Of a DNA stretch of 14,727 nucleotides, positions 1-7,139 are shown piece by piece; the first letter of the stretch is position 1, and every line of letters starts with the position of its first letter. The notes below the pieces were generated by a model. The model ran no database searches. It had not been told where the DNA came from and worked only from the letters and a program-made list of their open reading frames with translations. The position numbers and the translations under genes were made by a program. The stretch comes from M55B129 sp964506505 (GTDB lineage Bacteria > Bacillota > Dethiobacteria > DTU022): assembly GCA_964506505.1 (NCBI GenBank), contig CAZDKY010000054.1, forward strand, positions 1 through 14,727, in the 5' to 3' direction.

Positions 1-1159
1 CCCCTGACTTCAGGGCTTCTATCACTTTGTCGGCCAGTCCTAAAACGGTACCGTGGGCAAAGCCGCCGACAATTTCTCCCGTTTCAATTTCTTGAGGCGG
101 ATCGCACTTTTTGGCATGTTCGATGATCGGAGAAAAATCTTTTACTTTACCGGTCTCCCGGTCGGGGATATGGGTTAAACCACTAAAACCAACTGTTCCC
201 GTAGTATAGACCCTGTCTATGTAAGAATCCTTTGGCGGCACCAGGCAGTTAGTGGTTAACAGGACAGGCCCGTTGAAAGACTCGAATTCGTCTTTTTGTT
301 TCCACCAGGCATTGCCGTAATTACCAACGAAGTGATCATATTTCTTGAAGAAAGGATAGTAATGAGCCGGCAACATTTCACCATGGGTGTAAACATCAAC
401 TCCTGTTCCCTTAGTTTGTTCCAGCAGTTCTTCCAGGTCTTTTAAGTCGTGACCGCTGATCAGGATACCGGAATTATCTTTAACCCCAATATTTACTTTC
501 GTTATTTCGGGGGCGCCGTATGTTGACGTGTTCGCCTTATCAAGCAGGGCCATCACATTTACGCCGTACTGCCCTGTTTCCAGAGTCAGTGAAATGAGGT
601 AATCCGCAGAAAGAGAATCATCCAGGGTTGCCGCCAGAGCTTTTTTGATAAAGCCGAAGATATCATCATCGGAATAGCCGAGGATAAAAGCATGGTCCGC
701 ATATGCGGCAAGTCCTTTTAAACCATAGGTTATCAGCTCTCGCAGCGAGCGAATATCTTCATTTTCCGTAACCAGCACTCCTACTTTTCCTGCTTTCTCT
801 TTAATATCAGCATCATATTGCGGTGACCAGATCTGAGCATCGTGCATTTCGTTTCTGTTTTCCCCTGTTTTTTCAACTATTTCATCCCTTAAAACAAGGG
901 CTTCTTTGATTTTGTTCCTGAAGTAATCTGAATCGAAGTTTACGTTAGTGATGGTAGAAAAAAGCCCTTCGATAATAAACTTGTTGACTTTAGTCTGGCC
1001 AATTCCTTGTTCATCAGCTTTCAGGCTGCTTATGGAAATCCCTTTGAGCAAATAAATCAGCAGATCCTGCAGTTTTGCCACTTTCGGTGATTTTCCGCAA
1101 ACACCTTTAATGGTACATCCTTCATTTTTGGCCGTTTCCTGGCACTGAAAACAAAACAT
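1..1159 (-). CDS. hcp: Hydroxylamine reductase / hybrid-cluster protein (Hcp), C-terminus cut by window edge
   Basis: The reading frame runs leftward off the window, so 386 codons are visible of a family usually about 540 residues long. The protein begins MFCFQCQE and has cysteines at 3, 6, 15 and 21 (CX2CX8CX5C), the spacing of class I Hcp proteins, which carry an N-terminal [4Fe-4S] cluster. Further in, His237 (SGHDLKD), Glu261 (THGEMLPAH) and Cys305 (TTNCLVPP) match known ligands of the hybrid Fe-S-O cluster; the remaining ligands lie outside the window. Family members are cytoplasmic, reduce hydroxylamine in vitro, and are linked to NO and nitrosative stress defence and to S-nitrosylation in anaerobes. 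The ATG is preceded by GAGAGGAG about 12 nt upstream. The gene is divergent from the heme operon and has its own promoter. Identification is firm; the physiological substrate is not shown by the sequence. Confidence 0.95.
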   Translation of the reverse strand, partial: MFCFQCQETAKNEGCTIKGVCGKSPKVAKLQDLLIYLLKGISISSLKADEQGIGQTKVNKFIIEGLFSTITNVNFDSDYFRNKIKEALVLRDEIVEKTGENRNEMHDAQIWSPQYDADIKEKAGKVGVLVTENEDIRSLRELITYGLKGLAAYADHAFILGYSDDDIFGFIKKALAATLDDSLSADYLISLTLETGQYGVNVMALLDKANTSTYGAPEITKVNIGVKDNSGILISGHDLKDLEELLEQTKGTGVDVYTHGEMLPAHYYPFFKKYDHFVGNYGNAWWKQKDEFESFNGPVLLTTNCLVPPKDSYIDRVYTTGTVGFSGLTHIPDRETGKVKDFSPIIEHAKKCDPPQEIETGEIVGGFAHGTVLGLADKVIEALKSG

Positions 1160-1202
1160 CCTGTCACCAAACTCCTCTCAATGTGATTTACCTTTATTCG
1201 GT

Positions 1203-1232
1203 ATTATAATACCTAAATGCCTATTTATGCAA
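1203..1232 (-). promoter_or_regulatory. Promoter of hcp, with palindrome over the -10
   Basis: On the minus strand, TTGCAT (1232-1227) and a perfect TATAAT (1208-1203) are separated by 18 bp, about 44 nt upstream of the hcp ATG. The -10 box sits inside a perfect 14-bp palindrome, GGTATTATAATACC (1200-1213), which could be an operator or merely an AT-rich coincidence. No regulator can be named from the sequence. Confidence 0.6.
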
Positions 1233-1296
1233 TTACTATTTATTAAAAAATGCTAGTTTCTGTTCTCTAATCCCTTTACCACCGGTATAAGTACTG

Positions 1297-1312
1297 CCGG
1301 CATCCATCTACC
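1297..1312 (+). repeat. 16-bp dispersed repeat, copy 1
   Basis: CCGGCATCCATCTACC occurs here and again, identical and in the same orientation, at 12413-12428, on the far side of the tetrapyrrole cluster. Flanking bases are not conserved beyond a few positions. By a rough estimate an exact 16-mer shared within a window of this size is expected only a few times in a hundred. It may be a trace of a dispersed element, but two copies are not enough to define one. Confidence 0.4.
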
Positions 1313-1404
1313 CATTGCTCGAGCGTAACCCCAGGACAATCAATGCCGCCATGGTTTATCCCCCAATTTCAGACGGCAGGCCAGTATATAGACACTAATG
1401 AAAC

Positions 1405-1524
1405 TTAAACCCTCAAATGAGGCACAGCAGCAGTTTCCCGCCGTAACTCAATGTCGATTAAACATGACAATAGCGGCATCTCAAGTGTCCCCTTGATGGT
1501 TAGATCCTTTTTGTTTCGAAGCAT
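1405..1524 (-). CDS. Possible 39-residue small ORF (or head of a decayed gene)
   Basis: The ATG at 1524 has a good ribosome site (AAAGGAG, about 10 nt upstream) and opens a 39-codon frame beginning MLRNKKDLTIKG and ending AAVPHLRV before TAA. I recognise no family. The same frame continues past TAA (1405-1407) and TGA (1369-1371) into a protein-like stretch containing GGIDCPGV and EQWVDGCRQYLYRW, closing with TAA at 1276-1278, so this may be the remains of a longer gene of about 80 codons. The direct repeats at 1543-1599 lie just upstream on this strand. Alternatively the frame is chance and the DNA serves only as the divergent control region. Apart from this, the repeats and the two promoters, nothing else is visible in 1160-1712. 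Confidence 0.25.
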   Translation of the reverse strand: MLRNKKDLTIKGTLEMPLLSCLIDIELRRETAAVPHLRV

Positions 1525-1542
1525 ATATACTTCGCTCCTTTC

Positions 1543-1599
1543 GAGCACTTTTTAATTGTGATGCAACGAAGCGTTTTGGAGTACTTTTTTTTGATGCAA
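1543..1599 (+). repeat. Pair of imperfect direct repeats upstream of the sirC promoter
   Basis: Copy A (1543-1566) reads GAGCACTTTTTAATTG then TGATGCAA. Copy B (1579-1599) reads GAGTACTTTTTTT then TGATGCAA. Starts are 36 bp apart and the conserved TGATGCAA ends are 33 bp apart, about three helical turns. Copy B ends 9 bp before the -35 box of the heme operon promoter, a usual place for an activator bound to tandem sites. A short inverted repeat, CGAAG-N8-CTTCG (1517-1534), lies just upstream. Operator function is inferred from position only. Confidence 0.45.
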
Positions 1600-1608
1600 T
1601 TCGCAGTT

Positions 1609-1637
1609 TAGACAAAAAAGTAGTTTCATGCTACGAT
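1609..1637 (+). promoter_or_regulatory. Predicted promoter of the heme operon (sirC)
   Basis: TAGACA (1609-1614) and TACGAT (1632-1637) are separated by 17 bp. The -10 is preceded by TG one base upstream (TGCTACGAT), an extended -10 element. Transcription would start near 1644, giving a leader of about 70 nt before sirC. Confidence 0.45.
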
Positions 1638-1647
1638 ATAAAATGTC

Positions 1648-1683
1648 GCCGGTATAAAAAGAAAGAACTTTCTTTCTGCCGGC
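1648..1683 (+). promoter_or_regulatory. Leader hairpin in the sirC 5' UTR
   Basis: GCCGG (1648-1652) pairs with CCGGC (1679-1683), and AGAAAG (1660-1665) with CTTTCT (1672-1677), giving a two-part stem with a 6-nt loop right after the predicted start of transcription. No U-tract follows, so it is not an intrinsic terminator. It might protect the 5' end of the mRNA or act as a control element. It does not match a riboswitch I know. Confidence 0.35.
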
Positions 1684-1712
1684 GGTTTGATCTTCATCAG
1701 AAAGGTTTTGCA

Positions 1713-2390
1713 ATGGATACATTTTGCCCGCTGCAAATCAATTTAAAGAACAAAAAATGCCTTGTTGTAGGTGGCGGTGCTGTTGCTGAAAGGAAAGTTA
1801 CAGTTTTACTCGCTAATAAAACCGATATCCAGGTGGTCAGCCCATCACTTACCTCAACTCTTAAAAAAATGGCGACCGGTAATGAGATTACCTATCTTTC
1901 AGATAGGTATCACCCCGTTTACCTGAACAACAAATTCCTGGTGATTGCAGCGACTAACAATCGTGAAGTAAACCGTCAAATTGCAGAGGACTGTATTGCC
2001 AGGAATATTTTGGTTAATTCTGTAAGCGGAGCCGAGCAGTGTACCTTTTTTTTACCCGCAATGCTGAGAAAAAATTGCTTAACTATTGCTGTTTCAACTT
2101 CTGGAGTCAGCCCTGCTCTTGCCTCCAGAATTAGGGATGAAATTGATGATTTCCTCGGGGAAGATTACAATGAGTTTCTCTCGTTCTTATCTTTTGCCAG
2201 AATGCGGATTATCGAACAAATAGAAGAACAACAAAATAGAAAAAAAATACTGGAGCATCTTGCCAGCGATGAATTCTTTTCAGTTTTTAAATTTCTCCCC
2301 GCATCCGAACGCGAGAAAAAGCTATTACAAATAATCAGCATGGGAAAAGGGGAAATTAAAGATAGCGGAGGAGGAAAACAATCGGATTGA
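1713..2390 (+). CDS. sirC: Precorrin-2 dehydrogenase-like protein (CysG N-terminal / Met8 family)
   Basis: This family oxidises precorrin-2 to sirohydrochlorin with NAD+; some members also chelate iron. The 225-residue protein has the N-terminal dinucleotide-binding loop VVGGGAVAERKV (18-29), a Rossmann core to about residue 110, and the STSGVSPALASRIR segment (128-141) that begins the dimerisation half. It is a stand-alone domain without the SUMT half of CysG; SUMT is two genes downstream. An odd point is that ILVN-VVDDPE-type sequence of the family reads ILVNSVSGAE here, so Ser105 replaces the Asp equivalent to CysG Asp104 / Met8p Asp141. The chelatase role may instead be served by CbiX at the end of the cluster. 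The ATG at 1713 follows AGAAAGG at 7 nt. The gene heads the operon and its stop overlaps hemC by 4 nt. The family is sure; full activity is less so. Confidence 0.9.
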   Translation: MDTFCPLQINLKNKKCLVVGGGAVAERKVTVLLANKTDIQVVSPSLTSTLKKMATGNEITYLSDRYHPVYLNNKFLVIAATNNREVNRQIAEDCIARNILVNSVSGAEQCTFFLPAMLRKNCLTIAVSTSGVSPALASRIRDEIDDFLGEDYNEFLSFLSFARMRIIEQIEEQQNRKKILEHLASDEFFSVFKFLPASEREKKLLQIISMGKGEIKDSGGGKQSD

Positions 2391-3319
2391 AAAAATTGAG
2401 AATTGGCACACGCAACAGCAAACTGGCCTTAATTCAAACCTCCCTGGTAATTGATATTTTAAAAAGGCAGCACCCAGGAATCTCTTGCGAAATAGTTAAA
2501 ATAAAAACAACTGGGGATATTATAAACAATATCCCGTTAGAAAATATTGGCAGCAGCGGGTTATTTATAAAAGAAATTGAATCAGCTTTGCTCAATCATG
2601 AAATTGATCTGGCTGTCCATAGTATGAAAGATGTGCCCACTGCTCTGCCGGATGGGCTTAAAATTGGAGCAATTTTAAGCCGAGAAGAACCCTGGGACGT
2701 AGTTATCGGCTGTCATCCAGGCTTAAAACTATCAACTTTAAATAAAGGGGCAGTAATTGGCAGCAGCAGCCAACGCCGTAAAGCCCAGCTTTTGTATAAT
2801 TATCCTCACCTCAATATCCAATCGATCCGAGGTAATCTTGACACACGCTTGAAAAAAGTGCAGAAAGGTAATGTTGATGCCATTATTCTGGCATATGCCG
2901 GAGTTAAAAGAATGGGCTGGGATAATTTGATCACCGAGATAATTGACATTAATATCTGTCTGCCGGCAGTGGGGCAGGGAGCAATCGGGATCGAACTTAG
3001 GGAAAACGATCACAAAACAGCAGATTTAATCACCATCCTAAATAACACACTGACAGAAACAGCAGTTGAGGCAGAACGTTCTTTTCTAAAACGGCTTGAA
3101 GGTGGATGCCAGGTTCCTATCGGTGCTCTGGCCGTAATAAACGGTAAAAATCTTATTTTACAGGGAATGGTTGCTTCACCGGATGGAAAAACGATGTTTC
3201 GCGGTACTAAGAAGGGAAAACTAAACAAGGCGGAGAAAATTGGTATGGCCCTTGCCGAAGAACTCTTACAGCAAGGTTGTGGAAAAATTTTAGCACTGAT
3301 CGAGCGGGAGTGTTATTAA
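2387..3319 (+). CDS. hemC: Porphobilinogen deaminase (hydroxymethylbilane synthase)
   Basis: The enzyme polymerises four porphobilinogen molecules into hydroxymethylbilane in the cytoplasm. At 310 residues it is full length. It opens with KLRIGTRNSKLAL, carries HSMKDVPT with the catalytic Asp at 82, the Arg-rich substrate segment SSSQRRKAQ (126-134), LPAVGQGAIGIE (192-203), and LEGGCQVPIGA with Cys241 as the attachment point for the dipyrromethane cofactor. The start is a TTG at 2387 whose last two bases lie in the TGA stop of sirC, a 4-nt overlap. A strong GGAGGAGG lies about 12 nt upstream and no better start exists before the conserved N-terminus. The stop is 2 nt from the next gene, consistent with one transcript. 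Confidence 0.97.
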   Translation: MKKLRIGTRNSKLALIQTSLVIDILKRQHPGISCEIVKIKTTGDIINNIPLENIGSSGLFIKEIESALLNHEIDLAVHSMKDVPTALPDGLKIGAILSREEPWDVVIGCHPGLKLSTLNKGAVIGSSSQRRKAQLLYNYPHLNIQSIRGNLDTRLKKVQKGNVDAIILAYAGVKRMGWDNLITEIIDINICLPAVGQGAIGIELRENDHKTADLITILNNTLTETAVEAERSFLKRLEGGCQVPIGALAVINGKNLILQGMVASPDGKTMFRGTKKGKLNKAEKIGMALAEELLQQGCGKILALIERECY

Positions 3320-3321
3320 CA

Positions 3322-4878
3322 ATGGATAAAAAGCACAAACGGGTCGGAACAGTCTTCCTGGTCGGAGCGGGACCAGGTGACCCGCAGCTTATAACTATCA
3401 AAGGATTAAATAAGATCAAAAAAGCAGATGTCATTATCTACGACCGTCTGGTTCCTGACCGCTTGCTGCATTATGCATCCGAAAAAGCTGAATTTATTTA
3501 TGTCGGCAAACTGCCAGATCGTCATACAATGATTCAGGGAGAAATCAATGCTCTTCTCGCTGAAAAAGCCGAACAGGGCTTTACGGTTGTCCGCCTCAAA
3601 GGCGGAGATCCCTTCGTTTTTGGTCGTGGAGGCGAGGAAGCGATCTATCTCGCAGAGAGAAAAATTCCTTTTGAAATAGTACCCGGGATCACATCCGCTG
3701 TTGCCGTCCCTGCTTACGCCGGAATTCCCGTAACCCATCGGGGGCTTGCTTCATGTGTTACCATAGCTACAGGCCACGAGGAACCGGCCAAGTCGGTATC
3801 TGATTTAGACTGGCCAGCACTGGCCAGAAATCCAGGAACAAATGTAATTTTAATGGGCATGGCCAATCTTCCCCTGATTGTTGAACGCCTTACAGCCGAG
3901 GGGATGCCATCTTCGACCCCCGTTGCTTTAATTAATCGTGGAACAAAAGCTGGGCAGCAAACAATTATCGGCACTTTGAGTAATATTGAGGAGAAAATGC
4001 AGGAAGCCGGTTTAAAAAACCCGTTGATTATAGTAACCGGTAAAGTTGTTGAAATGAGAAATAAAATGAAATGGTTTGAGCAGAAACCACTGTTTGGAAA
4101 GCGGATCATTATTACCCGGGCCCGTGAACAAGCCGGCCCTCTGACAGAAAAGTTGGAGGAATTGGGTGCCGACATATTTGAAATTCCGATGATTAAAATT
4201 GTTCCTCCGCTTGATTTCGGACCGTTTGACCGAACCATAGCACAATTGGAAAACTACAGGTGGGTTATTTTTACCAGTAAAAATGGCGTTGAGAGCTTTT
4301 TCACCCGTCTTCGGGAAACAAACAGTGACATTCGGAAATTAAAAGATGCAAAAATATGTGCTATCGGTCCCGCAACTAAAGAAGCCCTTGAAATAAGGGG
4401 ATTAAGAGTAGATATTATGCCTTCTGAATATCGGGCTGAAGCACTTCTAACCCAGCTGAAAGGCAAAATAGTAAATGGTGACCGGGTGCTTCTTCCGCGT
4501 TCAGATATAGCCAGGGTTATCCTTCCCGAAACACTGAAAGAAATGGGTGCCCTTGTGGATGAAGTTATAGCATATCGGACTGTTCCGGGGGAAACAGAAA
4601 AAGCTTTGCTCAGGAGTATCCTAAAAGAAGAAAAAATCGACCTGATTATATTTACCAGCTCTTCCACAATCAGAAATTTTGTCACTCTACTCGGTAAGAA
4701 CAAAGATTTTCAGATATTGGAAAATGTTCGATTGGTCAGTATCGGCCCTGTAACTTCTAAAACAGCCCGGGAACTGGGCCTTTCTATAGATCTGGAAGCT
4801 AAAAAATATTCAGTAGAAGGTCTTGTCGATTTGTTGCTGGCAGATGCGACACAGGACAAAGAAAGAGAGAACAAATAA
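3322..4878 (+). CDS. cobA-hemD: Uroporphyrinogen-III C-methyltransferase / uroporphyrinogen-III synthase fusion
   Basis: This two-domain protein of 518 residues closes hydroxymethylbilane to uroporphyrinogen III (HemD half) and methylates it twice with SAM to precorrin-2 (CobA/SUMT half). The SUMT domain fills about residues 8-245: VGAGPGDPQLIT near the start, then YDRLV, RLKGGDPFVFGRGGEEA and PGITSAVAVPAYAGIPVTHRG. The HemD domain starts near residue 258 with GKRIIITRAREQAG and includes VIFTSKNGV and the later IIFTSSST segment, typical of this weakly conserved enzyme. The ATG at 3322 is chosen because GGGAG lies about 11 nt upstream and the SUMT sequence begins soon after; a further 15 in-frame codons upstream overlap hemC and lack a ribosome site. 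Such fusions are common in Clostridia and channel flux toward siroheme and cobalamin. Spacers to its neighbours are 2 nt on each side. Confidence 0.96.
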   Translation: MDKKHKRVGTVFLVGAGPGDPQLITIKGLNKIKKADVIIYDRLVPDRLLHYASEKAEFIYVGKLPDRHTMIQGEINALLAEKAEQGFTVVRLKGGDPFVFGRGGEEAIYLAERKIPFEIVPGITSAVAVPAYAGIPVTHRGLASCVTIATGHEEPAKSVSDLDWPALARNPGTNVILMGMANLPLIVERLTAEGMPSSTPVALINRGTKAGQQTIIGTLSNIEEKMQEAGLKNPLIIVTGKVVEMRNKMKWFEQKPLFGKRIIITRAREQAGPLTEKLEELGADIFEIPMIKIVPPLDFGPFDRTIAQLENYRWVIFTSKNGVESFFTRLRETNSDIRKLKDAKICAIGPATKEALEIRGLRVDIMPSEYRAEALLTQLKGKIVNGDRVLLPRSDIARVILPETLKEMGALVDEVIAYRTVPGETEKALLRSILKEEKIDLIIFTSSSTIRNFVTLLGKNKDFQILENVRLVSIGPVTSKTARELGLSIDLEAKKYSVEGLVDLLLADATQDKERENK

Positions 4879-4880
4879 CG

Positions 4881-6071
4881 ATGATCAATATGACAAAACT
4901 GTTATGCGGTCTTGAACATTACGGCGATTCGTTGCGCTACGGTGAAGGTGTCAGCAAGGCCAAATATGGAACAACAGGAAGCCTCGGCCCGGTGGTAGTA
5001 TGGAACTGTACCCGAACCTGTAACCTGAAATGCAGACACTGCTATATGGCATCCGACGGAAGGGATTACGAAAATGAACTTTCAACAAAGGAAGCCAAAA
5101 TTTTTATTAAGGAACTGGCTGCTTTTAAAGTTCCCGTTCTTTTGCTTTCCGGCGGTGAACCACTGATGAGGCCCGATTTTTTTGAACTGGTCGAATACAC
5201 AATTAAATGTGGTATAAGGGTTACCGTTTCAACAAACGGTACTCTTATCGATAAAAATATCGCCCGTAGCCTGAAAAATATGGGAGTAAGTTATATCGGC
5301 ATCAGCCTTGACGGAATCGGTGAGAAGAACGACCTTTTCAGGGGCAAAAAAGGTGCTTTTGATGCCGCTCTGCAGGGAATTCGCAACTGCCTGGAAGTCA
5401 ATCAACGGGTAGGATTACGTTTTACCATCACCCGTTACAACTATGAGGATCTGGAAGACATTTTCAGGCTTATCGAAGAAGAAAAAATCCCCCGGGCCTG
5501 CTTTTACCACCTGGTTTATTCGGGAAGAGGTTCGAAGATGATCAAAGAAGATGTCAGTCGCCAGGAAAGCAGGCTGGCCGTGGATTTAATTATGGCGAAA
5601 ACCGTTGATTTCTATCAGAGAGGCCTGGAAAAGGAAATATTAACGGTTGATAACCATGCCGATGGGGCGTATATATACCTGCGGATGAAAGAAAAAGATC
5701 CTGCACTCGCCGATAAAATCTGGTCTTTGCTAAAAATTAACGGCGGTAACCGCTCAGGAATAGCCATTGGGCAAGTTGACAATCAGGGTTTTGTTCATGC
5801 TGATCAATTTAGTCAGAATCATGTTTTCGGCAATATCAGGGAAAAAAGTTTCGCTGATATCTGGACCAGTACCGATCAGCCCATATTGAACGGCTTGCGA
5901 AATCGTAAATCACTTTTAAAAGGGCGCTGCGCCAACTGCAAGTGGCTGGCAATTTGTAACGGTAATTTTCGGCCCAGAGCTGAAGCCGTTTATGATGATT
6001 TTTGGCAATCAGACCCCGCCTGCTATTTAACCGATCAGGAAATCGGCCCGGATTCAAATTCCTCGCGTTAA
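4881..6071 (+). CDS. ahbC: Radical SAM 12,18-didecarboxysiroheme deacetylase (AhbC / NirJ1 type)
   Basis: In the siroheme-dependent pathway this enzyme removes the two acetate side chains of didecarboxysiroheme, giving Fe-coproporphyrin III. The 396-residue protein has the radical-SAM cluster motif CX3CX2C at Cys47, Cys51 and Cys54 (CNLKCRHC), an extra Cys43, the GGEP motif (LLSGGEPLMRPD), and a C-terminal auxiliary-cluster set at Cys350, Cys353, Cys359 and Cys381. The N-terminus (MTKLLCG, then about 30 residues before the cluster motif) is that of the group named NirJ1 in Firmicutes. NirJ proteins make heme d1 in denitrifiers, but no cytochrome cd1 gene is present and all Ahb partners are, so a role in protoheme synthesis is inferred. 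The ATG at 4881 is 2 nt after the previous stop; Met4 (4890) is an alternative start. Confidence 0.88.
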   Translation: MINMTKLLCGLEHYGDSLRYGEGVSKAKYGTTGSLGPVVVWNCTRTCNLKCRHCYMASDGRDYENELSTKEAKIFIKELAAFKVPVLLLSGGEPLMRPDFFELVEYTIKCGIRVTVSTNGTLIDKNIARSLKNMGVSYIGISLDGIGEKNDLFRGKKGAFDAALQGIRNCLEVNQRVGLRFTITRYNYEDLEDIFRLIEEEKIPRACFYHLVYSGRGSKMIKEDVSRQESRLAVDLIMAKTVDFYQRGLEKEILTVDNHADGAYIYLRMKEKDPALADKIWSLLKINGGNRSGIAIGQVDNQGFVHADQFSQNHVFGNIREKSFADIWTSTDQPILNGLRNRKSLLKGRCANCKWLAICNGNFRPRAEAVYDDFWQSDPACYLTDQEIGPDSNSSR

Positions 6072-6158
6072 ATGGGGAATATGAGTGTTTAAATAACTGA
6101 TAAACTATTGTTTCAAGTTGGAAGAATTTTTCATGAACAATATGGAGGAGTGTTGCAG

Positions 6159-7139
6159 ATGTATTTCCCAAAGTTGCGCCCACGAAGATTGCGCCAAACA
6201 GCGACACTACGGAAAATGGTTCGAGAAACTTCCCTGGCTGTTTGTGACATGATTTATCCCATGTTTGTCAGTCATGGCCATGGAGTAAAAACTCCGGTGC
6301 CTTCAATGCCCGGAGTATTCCAGTTTTCTGTTGATGTAGCAGTTCAAGAAGCTGTTGAATGTGCATCACTGGGGTTACCCGGAATTATCCTTTTTGGCCT
6401 GCCGGCATATAAAGACGAAACAGGTTCATCCGCTTTTGACCCTGAAGAAGCGGTCCAACAGGCTGTTAAAGCAATAAAAAACGCTGTGCCGGAATTAATT
6501 GTAATTACCGATGTCTGTCTCTGTGGATATACCAGTCATGGCCATTGCGGTTTACTAAATGGAAATATAGTCCAGAATGATGCTACACTGGAGGTGCTGG
6601 CCCGGGTGGCCCTTTCCCACGCCCGGGCAGGAGCGGATGTGGTTGCTCCATCAGATATGATGGACGGTCGAGTAGGAGCTATTCGGAAAGCTCTTGATGA
6701 AAATGGATTTGAACAGGTTGCCATTCTTTCTTATGCTGTCAAGTATGCCTCCGCTTTTTATGGCCCCTTCCGTGATGCAGCAGATTCGGCCCCGATGTTC
6801 GGTGATCGCCGTTCTTATCAGATGGATTCAGCCAATATCCGGGAAGCAATTAAAGAAGTCCAACAAGATCTGGACGAAGGAGCAGACATAGTAATGGTTA
6901 AACCAGCCCTTGCTTACCTGGATGTAATCCGGGCTGTCAAAGAAATGACCACTATACCTGTGGCTACTTACAATGTATCCGGTGAATATGCCATGGTTAA
7001 AGCAGCGGCCAATAACGGATGGCTAAATGAAAAAGATATTGTGATGGAAATGCTGCTGAGTATGAAAAGGGCCGGAGCCGATCTGATTCTGACGTATTTT
7101 GCAAAGGATGTAGCTCGCTGGTTAAAGGAGACCGATTAA
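6159..7139 (+). CDS. hemB: Delta-aminolevulinic acid dehydratase (porphobilinogen synthase), zinc type
   Basis: The enzyme condenses two 5-aminolevulinate molecules into porphobilinogen. It has 326 residues, normal for the family, with Schiff-base lysines Lys195 (LSYAVKYASAFYGPFR) and Lys248 (VMVKPALAYLD). The metal loop DVCLCGYTSHGHCG has Cys120, Cys122 and Cys130, which marks a zinc-dependent rather than a purely magnesium form. GRVGAIR (170-176) is the segment near the allosteric Mg site in other members. The ATG at 6159 is preceded by GGAGGAG at 8 nt; an in-frame TTG at 6108 lacks a ribosome site and adds 17 unconserved residues. An 87-nt gap separates it from ahbC, the largest inside the first block, but I see no terminator there. 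Its TAA overlaps the next ATG by 1 nt. Confidence 0.97.
   Translation: MYFPKLRPRRLRQTATLRKMVRETSLAVCDMIYPMFVSHGHGVKTPVPSMPGVFQFSVDVAVQEAVECASLGLPGIILFGLPAYKDETGSSAFDPEEAVQQAVKAIKNAVPELIVITDVCLCGYTSHGHCGLLNGNIVQNDATLEVLARVALSHARAGADVVAPSDMMDGRVGAIRKALDENGFEQVAILSYAVKYASAFYGPFRDAADSAPMFGDRRSYQMDSANIREAIKEVQQDLDEGADIVMVKPALAYLDVIRAVKEMTTIPVATYNVSGEYAMVKAAANNGWLNEKDIVMEMLLSMKRAGADLILTYFAKDVARWLKETD

Noticed and set aside
3277..3321. Upstream ATG for the cobA-hemD fusion, inside hemC.
   Set aside because: No ribosome site, no conserved residues, and a 43-nt overlap with hemC; the ATG at 3322 is better.
3406..4703. Several antisense ORFs of 75-174 codons opposite cobA-hemD.
   Set aside because: They are shadows of a well-identified gene, with no ribosome sites or recognisable motifs.
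6108..6158. Upstream TTG start for hemB adding 17 residues.
   Set aside because: It lacks a ribosome site, while the ATG at 6159 has GGAGGAG at 8 nt and matches the family N-terminus.
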